Source of the DNA: Strigamia acuminata
Taxonomy: Eukaryota > Arthropoda > Chilopoda > Geophilomorpha > Linotaeniidae
Assembly (NCBI GenBank): GCA_949358305.1
Contig: OX442315.1
Coordinates: 4,712,001-4,776,000 of the forward strand
Length of the DNA: 64,000 nt
Reading direction: 5' to 3'
This document shows, piece by piece, positions 9,581-23,600 of the stretch. The notes under the pieces are model-generated. The model was not told the DNA's origin and did no database searches. It was given only the letters and a program-made list of their open reading frames with translations. The first letter of the stretch is position 1; every line of letters starts with the position of its first letter. The translations under genes were made by a program, and so were the position numbers.

Positions 9581-10829
9581 TGGAAACTGGTGGTTTCCAA
9601 AAGTAACCAAGTTAGTTACGCGCTTAAACCACCGTGGCGCAGATGTCAACCAATCCGTAACCACATTTAATCCTTTCCGAGAAATTAGGGGTTTTAATCC
9701 CCTTTCTATTGTAATTCAACACAATGAATAAAAAATTCAGTTATACTTTTGTAAATGTAACAATCAGATCGTGTGCTTTTTGTGTCCGCAACAATTTCGA
9801 GCTAAAATCCGACTCCATCCGTCCTTCAAGATAAGTTTTAAGAACATTTCGATTTATTTAAGTTACGTGAGTAACTATAGCCTAAAATTGGATTTCTTGG
9901 CTTAGAACTGGATTTTATGGCTTAGAATTGGATTTTATGGTCTAATTACAGAAAATTAATCAAAGAACGAGAAATTCCCAGAAAAAAGCAATGAGCATTG
10001 GAACAATTCCATGTCGCATGACCGACATTCGGATAATCAACGCTCTACTTGTGCATGTAAACTCATGTCGCGCTTTGTAAATACTTCACGTGGTATTCGA
10101 AGGAGTTTCACTTTCTGTCAGATATTGCTTGTTGAAGCGATTACCCAAAGAATTGGTTGCACGGTTGGATAAGATATAAACTATATTTATTCTACTCGAT
10201 AATACAACTAGGTTCTTATTTATATTTATATACCGTATGTGTATCTCGATTTATTTTCTTTCCTGGTGAGGTTGTCGTCAAGGATGGCAACCCAAGATGG
10301 CGTCTGGTCCTTCCACTGAGCAGCGTCCTGGGAGGCTTAAATCTGGGCTTGATTGTTCGTCTAGAGGTTTTCAGTACGGGTGCTCACACAAAGACTGATA
10401 CCCTACATGCCAATTAGGCTCTTGAGGCGGTTTCCTCACGACTCGCTAATGGCGGCAGTTAACACTATTTTGGCTCTTTCCCACGTAATGAGAAATCTTG
10501 CCAAAGTGTTAGGTGTTAGCTTTGTATCGCAGCTAACTACTGCGGAGTTGTCACCAAATAACGTTACTCACGTTTAAAATGTATCCTTAAGTTCTTGGTC
10601 ATTGGTGAAGGATTAAAAAGTATTAATATTACATCAAGTGATATTGTTTATGTACTATCTTGAAATAAACACTTGATATTATCTGTTGTGTGTCTAGAAT
10701 GACAATGCTTTATTTCTCATTCAATTACTAATATACATTATTGCCATAAGGGCGCTAGTGCATGATACACAGGCTACACAGTGCACTCTACCACAATTTA
10801 GGGATTAAATATTTTAATAGTAAGTCAAG
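9581..10829. other. Intergenic spacer downstream of copy A
   Basis: I see no gene. The segment 10600-10800 (CAATGCTTTATTTCTCATTC..., GGGCGC) is homologous to 53815-54135 next to copy C, so the spacer was duplicated with the channel gene. Degenerate units like those of the preceding array occur at 9880-9945. Confidence 0.5.
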
Positions 10830-11170
10830 TGGTGTTGTTTAAGGATTCAAATATTTTCATATTAAATCAAGCGAAATTGTTTAAGGATTCAAAAGTTTTG
10901 ATATTAAATCAAGTGATATTGGTTAAGGATTCAAAAGTTTTAATATTAAATCAAGTGATATCGGTTAAGGATTCGAAAGTTTTGATATTAAATCAAGTGA
11001 TATTGGTTAAAGATTCAAAAGTTTTGATATTAAATCAAGTGATATTGGTTAAAGATTCAAAAGTTTTGATATTAAATCAAGTGATATTGTTAAGGATTCA
11101 AAAGTTTTGATATTAAATCAAGTGACATTGGTTAAGGATTCAAAAGTTTTGATATTAAATCAAGTGATAA
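10830..11170. repeat. 42-bp tandem array downstream of copy A
   Basis: About eight units of a 42-bp motif containing TTAAATCAAGTGATATTG and GGATTCAAAAGTTTTGATA follow each other. A longer array of the same unit lies at 54150-54950 at the equivalent place beside copy C. The period is a multiple of three, so the plus strand stays open as a 14-residue repeat. I treat that as a by-product. Confidence 0.93.
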
Positions 11171-11293
11171 AGGATTAAAAAGTGTTTAACATTTGATCTT
11201 AACAAAAATATATTAAAAAAAACAAGCTTTATCCTCGCGTTTTCAACTATTTCCAGTGCATGTTTTTGAATCTTGTACAATGTGAGCAACTTA

Positions 11294-11666
11294 TTAAGAG
11301 AACATTTTATCCGCTTTACGGCAGATCAAATCCAATAATTGAAGGGACGAGAGAACTGAAACTCCCAGGAAAAACCCCAAGATTGATCCAATATCACTGA
11401 CAAATTTTTCAACGGGCATCACAAATTTCTGCTTAAAAATTTCATTTATGTTGCTTCCAAATTTAAAATAAGAAAATAGTAAGCTGGTTCCTACTGGCTT
11501 AAAACTAGTCAATTCCGTGTAAACTGTTTGGTTGCAAGCGGGATGGCAGTTGCAGTTGCGAATAACATCAGTGTTGGAGTAAACACTTAAATAGGATTTC
11601 CTAGCTAATTTAGCTTCAGCAGATGTGTTGCACAGATGTAGACTCGGTGAATTTATATGTGGCAAT
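11294..11666 (-). CDS. Copy A exon 11: domain 2 Cys motif, TM2 and C-terminus
   Basis: After [20 protein letters not shown] the exon carries [16 protein letters not shown], the family's CxCxPxC...Y motif. It then carries [20 protein letters not shown], the TM2 with the GVS filter, a short cytoplasmic tail and a TAA at 11296-11294. It is intact, and nearly identical to copy C (55883-55508). Confidence 0.92.
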
Positions 11667-14600
11667 CTTAAAATTTCAATTCAAATAACAAAAATCGTGT
11701 TAGATGTATTCTTGCGATATTACAATGTACAGATATTTATCAATGTTGTATGACGAAAATATTGTTGGAATTAAATTATTCTTGTTTGATGTTCGTTGCT
11801 GCTGACATGTAAGCTTAGAATTGTGTTCGTTCTTTCCGTAATACCCTGTTCACACCAAGCTTTTGGATCTCATCCGAAGCTGCGGATCTAGATCCACGAT
11901 TGGTGTGAACACTAAACTCCGTTCACGGATTAGATCCGTGTGCCAAACAACTCCGTTCGTCAATCGAGTTCCCACAACTCGATTTACGGATTAGAATTCA
12001 ATAAACAATGCCAGCACTCCATCCCAGTGATTGTTGGAACTCTGTTCTGATCCGGCGGATCAGATCCAAACAAACTCGATTCGTTTGGTGTGAACAGGGT
12101 ATTAGGGATTCACTAAGATTCGACCAACAAATTCATCAACACATCATTAAATCTAATTGCTTTTTACCTGCATTTCATGTTTTCTTTCAACAACTTTTTT
12201 TGCAAGCAGTCAGTTTCACATCTTTCAAATTCTATTGCAGACATGCATGGGTTTTTTGATGAGTTGAGTCTTAGAATCTGCAGTGTACAACAATTGTAAT
12301 TTATCAGTTAAACTGACCAGTACTATTTTCGACTGGATAATTTTCATCTGGCTATTTTTCAACCGGATATTTTTTGAATGATAATCTTTGCAACCGGGAA
12401 TAATTTTGGCTGGAGTCTTCTCAACCAGAATTTCTTTCGATCAGGATTCCTGGTCGAAAATAGAAGGCAAAAAAACATCCAAAAAGAAAACAAGTACGGA
12501 GTAAAACAAAAAAAATACGTTTTTTGAAAAAGGCTGTAATGTGACCTGTTGCGGCAATTCTGACACTGTAGCTCCACCTGGTTACAGGTAGCTTAGCTGC
12601 AAAGGGCCACATGTTATTTGGGCAGTGACTGTGGCACTGACACAGCAATTGGTATAGACTTAAGTTTAAAAGAAAAAACTGGCAATCTGCGCTGGACCAG
12701 AAAGTTGAAGGGAGGCAAAGATTAATACCACAAATTGTACAGCATCCACGCAAGTATCCAATCCACTATTATTGCCAACCAAATTTTAAATTTGCCCCTC
12801 TATACTAGTATTTAATGAAACCTGTATAAAACAGACTTACGGTAAGTTGTGTATTACGGTAAGAACTTACAGTTTGCTTAAAAAATGTCATAGTCAGCCA
12901 TGTGTTATGAGGATGTGTTGTAAAAATTTTGGTATTAATTGTTTTGCTGTTTTGCATAAAAAACATCTAAAATGCAAATATTGGAAATCAATAAATTTCA
13001 GACAATTTTATGCTGTGTGTCTGTGCTATTATTGCATTTTCGTGAGTACAAACCTTAGATTGTGAATTACATCTGAATCCACTTGACGTGTACGCTAAGG
13101 CCATTACACTGAACTTTGGTGTGTATTTAATAATATCTAAAAGTTTTAATTGTTTTATTTTTAGTAAGTGTTAAGCACAAATTCAAATTGATTTGGAAAT
13201 AAATGAATCCGTTTTAGAAAAACATAAGGTTTTAAAATCGACAGCAGGGCTGGACTGGGAACATATTTAGTGCCGGGAAATCTGGATGTTCGGGCCACAA
13301 TTAAACAAGTCGGGACGGGCCACAGCTAGCCACGACGGACCCCAGCGGCCACGGGCCACCGGGAATTTCCCGGTATCCCGCCGAGCCAGGCCAGCACTGA
13401 TCGACAGTTTTAGTAAAAATTAGTTTGGACCAATAAAATGACATTTTGGGTCAATAAAATCACATTTTGGGCCAATAAAATGACAATTTGGGCCAACAAA
13501 ATGACATTTTGGGCCAATAAAATGACATTTTGAACCTAAAAATTATGTTTTTAGCTCAAAATTGAAGGTATAAACTAAAAACAAAAATAAATTTTTTTAA
13601 TGTTTAAAATGAAGAAAAACAAACTAGAAAAACACCAGAACAAAAAAAATTATTTTAATACAAAAATAAAAATGAAAAACACTTTCTGGAGTCAAAATTG
13701 ACCTTAGGCTGGGGCGGGGAGGGTTAAACAAACTTTTAACTGACAGACTTGTCTAACAGTTCGTTTGATTGTAGTTTGTTACGGATTAAATCAAAAAATT
13801 AATAACACTGGATTAAGATACCTGATGTTGTGTGAATGCATATCCCAAAAACTGTATGTAGAAATGACCTTTTCATAAATGTACCAGCAAAAATTGAAAA
13901 TTTATTCATCTGTCCCTGTATGATAGTCTAAAGGAAATAAAAAAAAAAAAGATAATCGTTTTACAAAAATGAAGAGGTTTCATATTTTGTGTGTTACTAC
14001 TTTAATTTTTAGATTTTATTGAATTTCAGAATTAAAATGCTTTGGAATTAAAAATGAGTACTTGTAAATGCTTTGCCCCATTGTAGGCTAGTTTCCCATT
14101 GCTCCCCGAAGACTTCTACCGGACACTATCTCCAACTCAACCGCCTTTCTCGCAATACTCGTCGCAGCTCACTGCGTCGCATGCGTCAACCCCAAATTCC
14201 CACAAAACCTCGCCATAAAATCCCCCGTAGTAATCAACTCCACATTCGTCTCCAACACCTTGAGAATCAACTTAAAACAGCGCCCGATCACCTTCTTCGA
14301 ACTCCTCGACACGGCCTTTGAGCGACTTTCCGTCGATAAGCACGCGGTCCGAGTGGCTGATTGTGTGCCGGTTGTTGTACTTGGCGGCGCCCGTGTCGTC
14401 GAAGTTCGTGGCGCCGGTGGAAGCGCTGATCATGGTGGAGAAGTCGTTACCGTCGAGTACAGGGTTGGCGCTCGAGCCGACACGGTTTGGGTCGGCGGAA
14501 TTGGCGTTATTACGACGTGTCGCGTCAACTCATGTCATATTGCCATGTCGCGCTAATTCATTTTACAGAACCGGGTTTGTATGATGTTGCACTTGCTGAT

Positions 14601-17600
14601 ACCACGCATATCAGCAAGTGCGACGTCACACCTCTTGATTTTTTCTGTCAGCAGCAAGATTAGTTGGCGCAAATTCGTATGTTGCGCCAACCAATGTCTT
14701 GCATGGTACGTAACACCTGTAGGCTGTAGCTGTTACGATTGCAAAAAGGTTTTTTAATACAATAAATTTCCTACCTGTCCTAAATCATAGTTTTCCACTT
14801 CTCTCGACTCTTCCCATAAAAGATCAGCATTGCCTGCAAATGAGGACGGTTCATCAAGTAATTCCAAAAAATCGATGTCTTCCGCACAAGTATTATTCAG
14901 CTTTTTCTTCTCTTTGATGTTGACTTTCTCCTCATATATGACTTTTGTATCAGCGCACACAACGATCGGTGGTATTTGGGTATATTCTTCCCGTGCAAGT
15001 TCAATAGTGTTGTATGTCGAATATCTTGTGAAAAACATAATTTGTTCGTACATAAAGTACGAACTAAAACTAAACATAACTAGCAGAAACACTTTTTTTA
15101 CTGGTAACTCGTTTTGCTTGTTTTGCTTGCAAGTTTGCGCTTGTTGATTCATTATACGCTGAGCCTTTCGAATCACTTGACTTTCCAACTCACTCTTTTG
15201 TTTAGAATAATCTAGAAGCCATCGCCTTTGTTTACGAATGCTGCGATTAATAATATCTACAATTGACAGGCAAGATACTCCTGCATAAAAGGCTAGAAAA
15301 CCTCCAATGTCACATAAAAGGGAGATGAAGTCGTAGAAGTAGTATTCCGTAAAAGAACACACCCATTTGCTGAATGCATATATTTCCAAAGAGCTATCTT
15401 GTAGATTGCTGGCATGATAATGTAAAGTCAATATATTTTCCTCGCATTCTGTTGAACAGTGGCAATCAAAATATGGGACTACAGTTGCCGTTATGTTGTT
15501 TATTTCTTTGAGGTAATCGCATGTTAGTTTGTTTGCGACGCAATGATTCATTTGTTTTTGAGGTAAGAAAGGCAATCTAAAGAAAAGAATTACAATATAA
15601 TTTTTAGCTTGGTTGTATATATCATGCAGTATTTCATGTTTTACGTATAATAAAATATGCTTGCATGTTACTGTTTTAAACATATCAGTGGTGAATTGCT
15701 TTATGAGACTTTTTTGAGTGACACTGACACCATATCAATACTTCTCTGACATTATTTTCATGCCCAAAGAATAAACTAAAGTATTTTCAGAAAACCTAAG
15801 ACAAACTTCCATTGGTGGGGGTATCACATGCTGTGCTGAAAGTTTCAAATAACTAATCATGAGTTGAGGAAGAGGTTAATTTAAAAAAATGCTGTATTGT
15901 ACTCAGTAAAACGGTTGGAGAATGTGTGGTGTGTTAGTTTATATTGGTTATTATAATTTGTAAAGTGTTGTATCATCAAGCAATGATAATGTTTGTGTGA
16001 CATCCTGATTTATAATTATCTGTAAACAGCGCACTGATGTCACAGATTGTACAGCAAATTGATTTTACACCTATAGACAAAAAAATCTTTACCTGCTGTC
16101 AGGCTGCTTCAGCTCCAAATGAGCAGTTCATTTTTCTGCTAACGGCGGCTAAAGCAGTCTACTTTTTCCTGGGGCTACAGAAAGTTGAAATGCGATTAGA
16201 GAGCACTAAAAATCTCAGTTAGTCGCATTAATACTTTCTGTTGCCCCCAGAAAAAGTAGACTGCTCTAGCCGCCAATGGCAGAAAAATGAACTGCTCATT
16301 TGGAGCTGAAGCAGCCTGACAGCATGTGAAGATTTTTTTGTCCATAGGTGTACTTAATGACCATTAGAGGATACTATGTGAATATTCTATGACATGTGTA
16401 GTATACGAGGTTACTTGGTCACATGACCTGCTTAATAAAGCCAGTCTTTAAAGACTGTTTTAGTGTACAGTAGGTACAAATATTATTCACTCCATCACTA
16501 GTTACTCACTTCAATCAGACATAACTCAAATACAGTTTAATGTATAGAAATAAAATTTCACAGGTTGATAGTAATTTTATTCAGCTACAATTTAAAAAAT
16601 ATATATTTTTATGTCTTAACCTGGTGAAAGGTAAATGGGATTTTTCAAATGTGCGGCAGAATTTTGGATCAAAAAATTATTTACTCCATTGGCGGTGTGA
16701 CTGTTTTTTGCCCACATATGACAAAAAAAATATTGCCCCATAGCTGTTGTCTCTTTAAACATGATGGGCAAAGTGTTTAATCTCTCAATATTGCTACAAT
16801 AGCAAAACTCAGACAAGCCTGTTAACATGGTAAAAATGACCAAACTGAATATTTATCACTTCTCACAATTTTTTTTACAGACTTTAAAACCTGCTTGAAT
16901 CTGAGTATTAGTGCATAAAAGGCTAAAGGAGAAATGAGTACATGCAAGAGTTGCCAGGATAATATTTTGTAGGCTCGAGAAGAACAGTGAATGAAGATTG
17001 GAATGATTGAACAGTTTTGCAAGGTGAATATTTGCAGATTTGAAGAGTGTTTGGTGGACTACGAATCAAACAATAATTTATTTTGATCAAAAAATGTTGT
17101 TCATGTCATTTCAACAACACACAGCAACTTCCTTACGGTCAGGCCAACTTCACTATGAATTGGAGTGATAGAGGACCACTGAGTAAAGTATATTTGTATT
17201 TTTCGCCATTTTACGAGTAGCCTATTCCAGCGAAAGAGTAGGAATTGCCATCATAAATCACATCCTTCACATCACTTCCAAGCTATTTCACATCAAGGAA
17301 GTGCCTGAATGTTGTAAGGAATTCCATTCCTGGTCAACGTATCAGCGGTTTTAAAACACCCTGTGTTATTAGTTGATCAAATCTGGAGGCTGATAAATGA
17401 GTGAGGAAGCTATGACAGTTTAAAAACAACAACTAGTGCCACTTTTTAATGGTACACAAACTATAATACATTAACGCCATCTGGCGTGATAAATACACAA
17501 CATATCACACATCCCCCTCCCAGTTACAAAGTTATAATTGGAACAAAACAAACAAATAAAATGAAAAGTCTTCTTAGCATTCTTCAATGAGCCGACTTGG

Positions 17601-20600
17601 CTTGTTGATTGCTCTTCCGCTCCTCGTAACTATTGGTCTTGGAGATGTTCGCATCGTCTCTGGTGATTGTCAAACTGGAACCGGAATCTCGGCTGCTGCT
17701 GGTGCCTGTTGTTTCATTGGTGGTTCCTTGACCTCACTGGACTCATCTGCTTGGCTGTCACCTGGATCGATGTCGTCCGGCTTGTCCGAATCGTCCTTCA
17801 GTGGGATGAGGTGGAATCGATTGCGTTGCACCGTTCGCTTATCGGTGTTAACAGTATATGAGCGCGGTCGTCACGCCTTCTTCTCGATGATCCAAACCTT
17901 CTCGCCTGGTTGCAGGCCTGGTAGATCCATTGCTCGATGTCGCTTGTCAAAATTCCTCTTTTGGTCTGCTATTCTCTTCTCCTTCCCCCGAAGAAGTTTT
18001 GCATCTGGAGTCTTTGGCATCAGTTGGGTTGCGGCGATCGGAACTTTGGTCCTGATTTTCCGCCCCATCAGCAGCTCCGCGGGTGAGAATCCGTTTGCCA
18101 GTGGAGTCGCACGATAACTTTGAAGTGCTTTAAAAGCATCGTCAGATTTCTTCAAAATCCGCTTGATGACCTTGACCCCGGCCTCTGCAAACCCGTTACT
18201 CTGAGGATATTTCGGACTCGATGTAGTGTGGACGAATTTCCAGTCCGCCGCGTATATGGAAAACTCTGATTTCAATAGAGTTCCAAATTGCGTTCCATTA
18301 TCGCTGACCACTTCTTCTGGTGTACTGTGTCGCGAAAATATCGATTTTAGGAATAGAATCACTTCGCTTTCCTTTAGCGATGTCAGCGTCTTGACTTCTG
18401 AATATTGCGAGTAGTAATCTTCAACGAGCAAATACCACTGACGATCCAAGTAGAAAAGATCCATGCCAACTTTTTGCCATGGCCGTTTCGGGAATTCCGC
18501 TGGCATGAGTGGTTTATGAGGATTCGAGGATTCCTTGATGCATTCCGTACACGTGGAATTGCGTTTTTCAACATCCCTAGCAATCCTTGGCCACCACAGA
18601 CCTTGCCCTGGCTCGACATTTCGTAATTCCTAAGTCTCCCGTGTGGATCTTGTCCAGTATGAATTCACGTAATTCAGATGGGATCACAATCCTTGACCCT
18701 TTCATGAGTAGTCCTTCTTCTATGGCTATCTCATCTCGATATTGCCAAAAATCCCCTAACCCTTGTGGTGTCTGGTCTTTGGTTGGCCATCCATGTTGAC
18801 TGAACTGCCGAAGCTTGATGCAAATCGGATCCCTATTCTGGACCTCTATGATTTCACCAAGCGTTGGTCAGTTGCTTGAAGATGCTTGGTGATCAGCCGC
18901 ACCTAACTCCTTGCCTGGAATGTGCTTGACCGTGTAGCAGTACCGCTATAGTCGAAGTCGCATCCGTTGCAATTTCGGAGTGATCTCGTCGAGTTCCTTC
19001 GTCATTAAGATGGGTACCAACGGCTTGTGGTCAGTTTCCAGACAGATAGGAATTCTAATGATGAAGTTCTTGAACCTCTCACATGCCCATTTGAGAGCAT
19101 ATTCCTCTTTCTCTATCTGTGCCCAATTCTTCTGACATTTTGTTAAGGTTTTACTGGCGTAGGCAATCGGCCTGAATTTGCCGTTTTCTTGCTTTTGTTT
19201 AAGCACTGCACCGACTCCGTACAAAGACGCATCTGCTGTGATCATTGTCTCTGTCGTAGGATCAAACCACGCTAATGTTGGGGCTTTTGATAATTCCTCT
19301 TTAATGGCGTCAAACGCCGCTTCTTGCTGCGTCCCCCATCGGAATTCACTCTTGTCGCCCAATAGTTCATTTAACGGGTGTGCTTTTGTTGCCAAATTCT
19401 GGATGAATCTACCCAGGTAATTGACTGAACCCAATAGACTTCGTAATTCCGACACATTTTCGGATTTGCCCATTTTTCTAATGGCTACTATCCGGTCATC
19501 ATCGACGTGAACTCCGGCTTGATCGATGATGTGTACCAGGAATTTTATCTTGGTTTTCCCGAACTCGCATTTCGTTATGTTTAACGTTATTCCAGCTGCT
19601 AGCAAACGTTGGAGTACTGCGTGTAACCGTCTATCGTGTTCCTCGATGGTGTCGCCATAAACCAATATGTCATCAACATTGACTTGCTTGCCTTCCAATC
19701 CTTCGAGAATTTCGCTCATCCTCTTCTGAAAGAATTCAGGTGCTGCATTTATGCCGAAAGGAAGCCTTTTGAACATGTACCGGCCAAATGGAGTGATGAA
19801 TGTTGTCAACAGCCGTGATTCGGCATCCAACTGACACTGCCAAAAGCCATGATTGGCGTCGAGCTTTGAAAAATACTTTGCTTTTCCTAGTCGACCCAAC
19901 ACGTTCTCAGTAACGGGCATCGGATGTGTTTCTCGCATTACGTAGCGATTAAGCCTTACATAATCCACGCACATGCGAATCGATCGGTCAGGCTTCGGTG
20001 CCAATACCAGCCCAGAACACCAATCTGTTGGTTCTTCTACCCGTTCTATTACTCCCAACAATACCATCTTATCGAGGTTTGCTTTTATCTCGTTTAGCAG
20101 AGGAATCGGAACTCTTCGAGGTGTCATTAACGCGTATGGACTTGCATCAGATTTCAGTCGAATTTTGTACGGTATTTCAACGCGTCCCAGACCGCTGAAT
20201 AGCTTCGGATAAGCTGTCTTCGGATCGAATGACATCTTTGGTGTTTTCTCCGTTTTTACCGCATCAACTCCGCAACGTCTGATAATGTCCAGGTCTTCGC
20301 AGGTGTCACCATCCAGTAATGGCTGCATTAAACCTCGAACGACGTAGATCGCTGTTAATTTCGACCGTCCTCGGTATTCGATTTTCTCCCATAACATTCT
20401 TAATGTTTCCATTTTGCCTTTGGTCGCATTGTGCAAGTTCGGCTCGGGTTTCTGTAATTTTCTATCGGAAAAATAGTCCTTGTAGACTTCCTCGGGAATA
20501 CATATTGTTTCGGCGCCGGAATCAGCCTTGAATATAATTCTTGCGTTCCTGATCTCAACCGACACATGCCGTCTTTCCTGTCGACTGGCAACTCCGTTGA

Positions 20601-23600
20601 CTGATTCAATGTAAGAATCCGTCGCTTCACTGACCCTTTGAACCGTTGCACTTCGGCATACCTTCGCATAATGACCTTTGCAATTACATTTGTGGCATGT
20701 CAACTTTGCTGCTGGGCAATCTTTCATTGGATGGAATCCGCCGCCACATCTGTCGCAATAACTCGAGTTTTTCGATGCATTCTTCGGCTGTGTCTTGGGA
20801 CCGCCGTCCGGTTTACTCGATTTCCCGCTGTCGTCTGACCGTTCAGTCTTCTTTTTCCAGAAGTTGGATCGTTGAACCTTCTTGGAGTCAACTCGATCCA
20901 CAGACTTGTTGGTCGATGTCGCTTCCAGCAATGTTTTCGACTGCGAATTGACTTGCTCGGATTGTTTCGTCATCTCGATAGCTTTCGCCAATGTCAAGTT
21001 GCTTTGAAGTTGAAGCTTCTTTGCCATCGCCTTGTCCCGAATGCCATTCACAATCTTGTCGCGGATAAACTCGTCATACAAAGCATCAAAATTGCAGTGC
21101 TTGGCCGCTGTATGCAATGCCGTGATGTATTCGTCCATTGTCTCACCGTCCTTTTGCTGGCGGTTGTAGAACATGGCTCGCTCATAAATCACGTTTGTTG
21201 TCGTAACAAATTTTGCCTCAAAAGCTGCCTTCACTTTTGCATAATCATGCTTGTCCGGATCCGCCAATTTGAATGAAGCATAAATGTCATTTGCTGTATC
21301 TCCCATGTGGTAAAGGAGTGAAGCCACTTGCTTTTTTCCTGGCTGTGTCCAAATCCACCATGGAGCGAAATAACTCAAATCTGGCAATCCATCGGGGCCA
21401 ATCTGCTGCATTTTTGAAGTTAAATTCGTCCGGTGGTTTACAAATGCTGTGCTCCACTTTTGCCATAATTTGTGGAATGGTTTTTATTTCTTTTTCTTCC
21501 TTTTCCTCCTGGTCCTCTAATATGGACTCAATGATGAGTAAAGTGATGAATCTCTGTTTTCTTCAATCAAAAGGCACATTTGCCTGCTCCAACAGATGAA
21601 AATAATCGAAAATTGTCGAAAATAGTCGAATCTCGTTGAATATCGGCGGATAATCGGCGTGCTCGAGCTCGCGCATCAACGTCGCCTCTGTTGCTCACGA
21701 TCGCACTTCGTTTTCAAACTCAAATGTCCAATTTTTGAATTGCCTACCGTCCTAATTGACTTTTCTCCACCCAGTTGATTTTTCCAACCAATTTCCAGAG
21801 TGTTTACCGCTGCCACCATGTGTTATTAGTTGATCAAATCTGGAGGCTGATAAATGAGTGAGGAAGCCATGACAGTTTAAAAACAACAACTAGTGCCACC
21901 TTTTAATGGTACACAAACTATAATACATTAATGCCATCTGGCGTGATAAATACACAACATATCACACACACCCCTAGACCAAACAGGCACGGAAAGAAGG
22001 CTCTCTGAGCATTCCACCGTGTACGACAGATGAATTTGAGAGACGGCACAAAAGCGAGACCCAAGACAACACCATTGTTCCTATGACCACGCGGAGCCTG
22101 AGGCGCCATCTTGGATGATCCATTGTTCAACTTTCACACAATATATGTATATAATTATTACTTGTAAGGCGTTAAGTCCAGTTAAACACTGCTTTATTCC
22201 TTTAACTACGTACATTGTGTATTCTTTTAGTAAAAATAGATATTGAAATATACTGACAATGGTTGAAAGACCTTGTGAACAAAAATCGAGTACTGAAATG
22301 TGAATTTGTTATTTGAAAACAAACAATCTTTATTTATAAAGTACTAGTAGCTTATCTACTTACTGTTGTTAAATGATGGAGAACGATCGCATTGATTGTC
22401 TTAGATTCCCACGGGTTATTCATTCACGCTCTTTAGGCACTAACCGGACGCTGTCGTAACGTTGTCAGAAGTGACCAGAAGTCACATTACCACGTGTTGG
22501 GTCCGTGAAATTACAGCAAGTCTCTTTAGCAGAGGAAACCCTCATTCGGGAATTGTAACATTAGATGCAACATACATCTTTTTCACCTCATTAATGTATA
22601 CACAGTAAATCCCCCAAACGCAATTTAAAAAATTTCACAATATCAATAAAATATACTTGTAATTCAATAAACGAAAGGATTAATAAAATACACTCGTAAA
22701 ACTAACAATGGAATGAATAATTAAAATAAACACACAGTTTCAAAACAATAAACTTTAACAATTAACCTTCCTATAGCCAAGCCTGGCTACCACACGTTGC
22801 TAGCTGTGGTCGGTCAAATCAGCCTTCTTTTAAAATGCTTCTGCGCATGTGCAGAATCTTATTTCTCCTGGTGCAATCGCATTTTTTCTGGTTTGACATG
22901 TGCTGAGGCCAGGAAAAATGTGATTGCACCTGGAAAATTAAGATTGTGCACATGCGCAAAATCGTTTCAATATATTACCTAGTGCTAAAACGTGGCAAAA
23001 CAGTGTACGGCGCTCACATAATGGTGTTTTATGTTGTAAATATTATAATTATTGTTGGTTTAACTTATTCCTAATCGAAATAACATTAGAACTTGTTATT
23101 ATAAATTTAGAAAAAATATTTTTGGAGGAATTAAAGCTGGTCCCCTAAATTAATTTTCAGAAAAAAAAGAGTTACAGTTATTTTACTACTTTTGTTATTT
23201 TTCTGACTCACCATGGCTATGGAAAGGTTAATCCAATCTGCTGTATCGCAGTTCTTTTGTTCTACGCTCGAATTCATTCTCGCGCAGTATTCTGTCATGC
23301 TCCTAATTCTTCACTCGTCCCGCTTGTTTCAATCCATTAATCGTTTTTGGCAGCCCATATTTCCAGTCGGTTTGGTCGTATTCCTCTTATTCCGGTGGTC
23401 GCCTCACTAGCACCTTCTCAACTGGATCGTTGCACGTTTCGTCATTACTCGTCACCAGTTTAGTTCTCCTTCGTTTCTTGTTTCTGCCTTGTTTCGTTCG
23501 CTTCTCCTGTCCATCATTCAATTTCACATCGATTTCCTCCTCAGCAGCGTCCAAACTCTCGTCGATTTCATCCAAATTTGCGTCCAAAATATCCTTCAAT

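Larger units (their letters stand above)
17362..21968 (-). mobile_element. Gypsy-type LTR retrotransposon, slightly decayed
   Basis: Two 150-bp LTRs (17362-17511, 21819-21968) start TGTGTTATTAG and end ATATCACACA, and differ at about three bases. CACCC flanks both sides (17357-17361, 21969-21973). On the minus strand the 5' LTR is followed by TGGTGGCAGCGGTAAACAC (primer-binding site), and the 3' LTR is preceded by GGGAGGGGGA (polypurine tract). The order gag, protease, RT, RNase H, integrase is that of Gypsy. It sits in sense within the large intron of copy A. A frameshift in gag and a stop after RNase H disable this copy. Confidence 0.93.

Noticed and set aside
9344-9664. A 106-codon frame made of a 20-residue repeat
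   Set aside because: It is a by-product of a 20-bp tandem array read in three rotating frames.
10829-11110. A repeat protein of 14-residue units, also at 54334-54705
   Set aside because: The 42-bp DNA period keeps any stop-free frame open. There are no start context, splice or composition signals of a gene.
13430-13540. A CRISPR-like array
   Set aside because: The 21-bp units are adjacent without unique spacers, and the genome is eukaryotic.
22797-22982. A 61-codon frame conserved in two places (also 57155-56970)
   Set aside because: It lies on the internal hairpin of the piggyBac-like MITE, so DNA identity explains its conservation.
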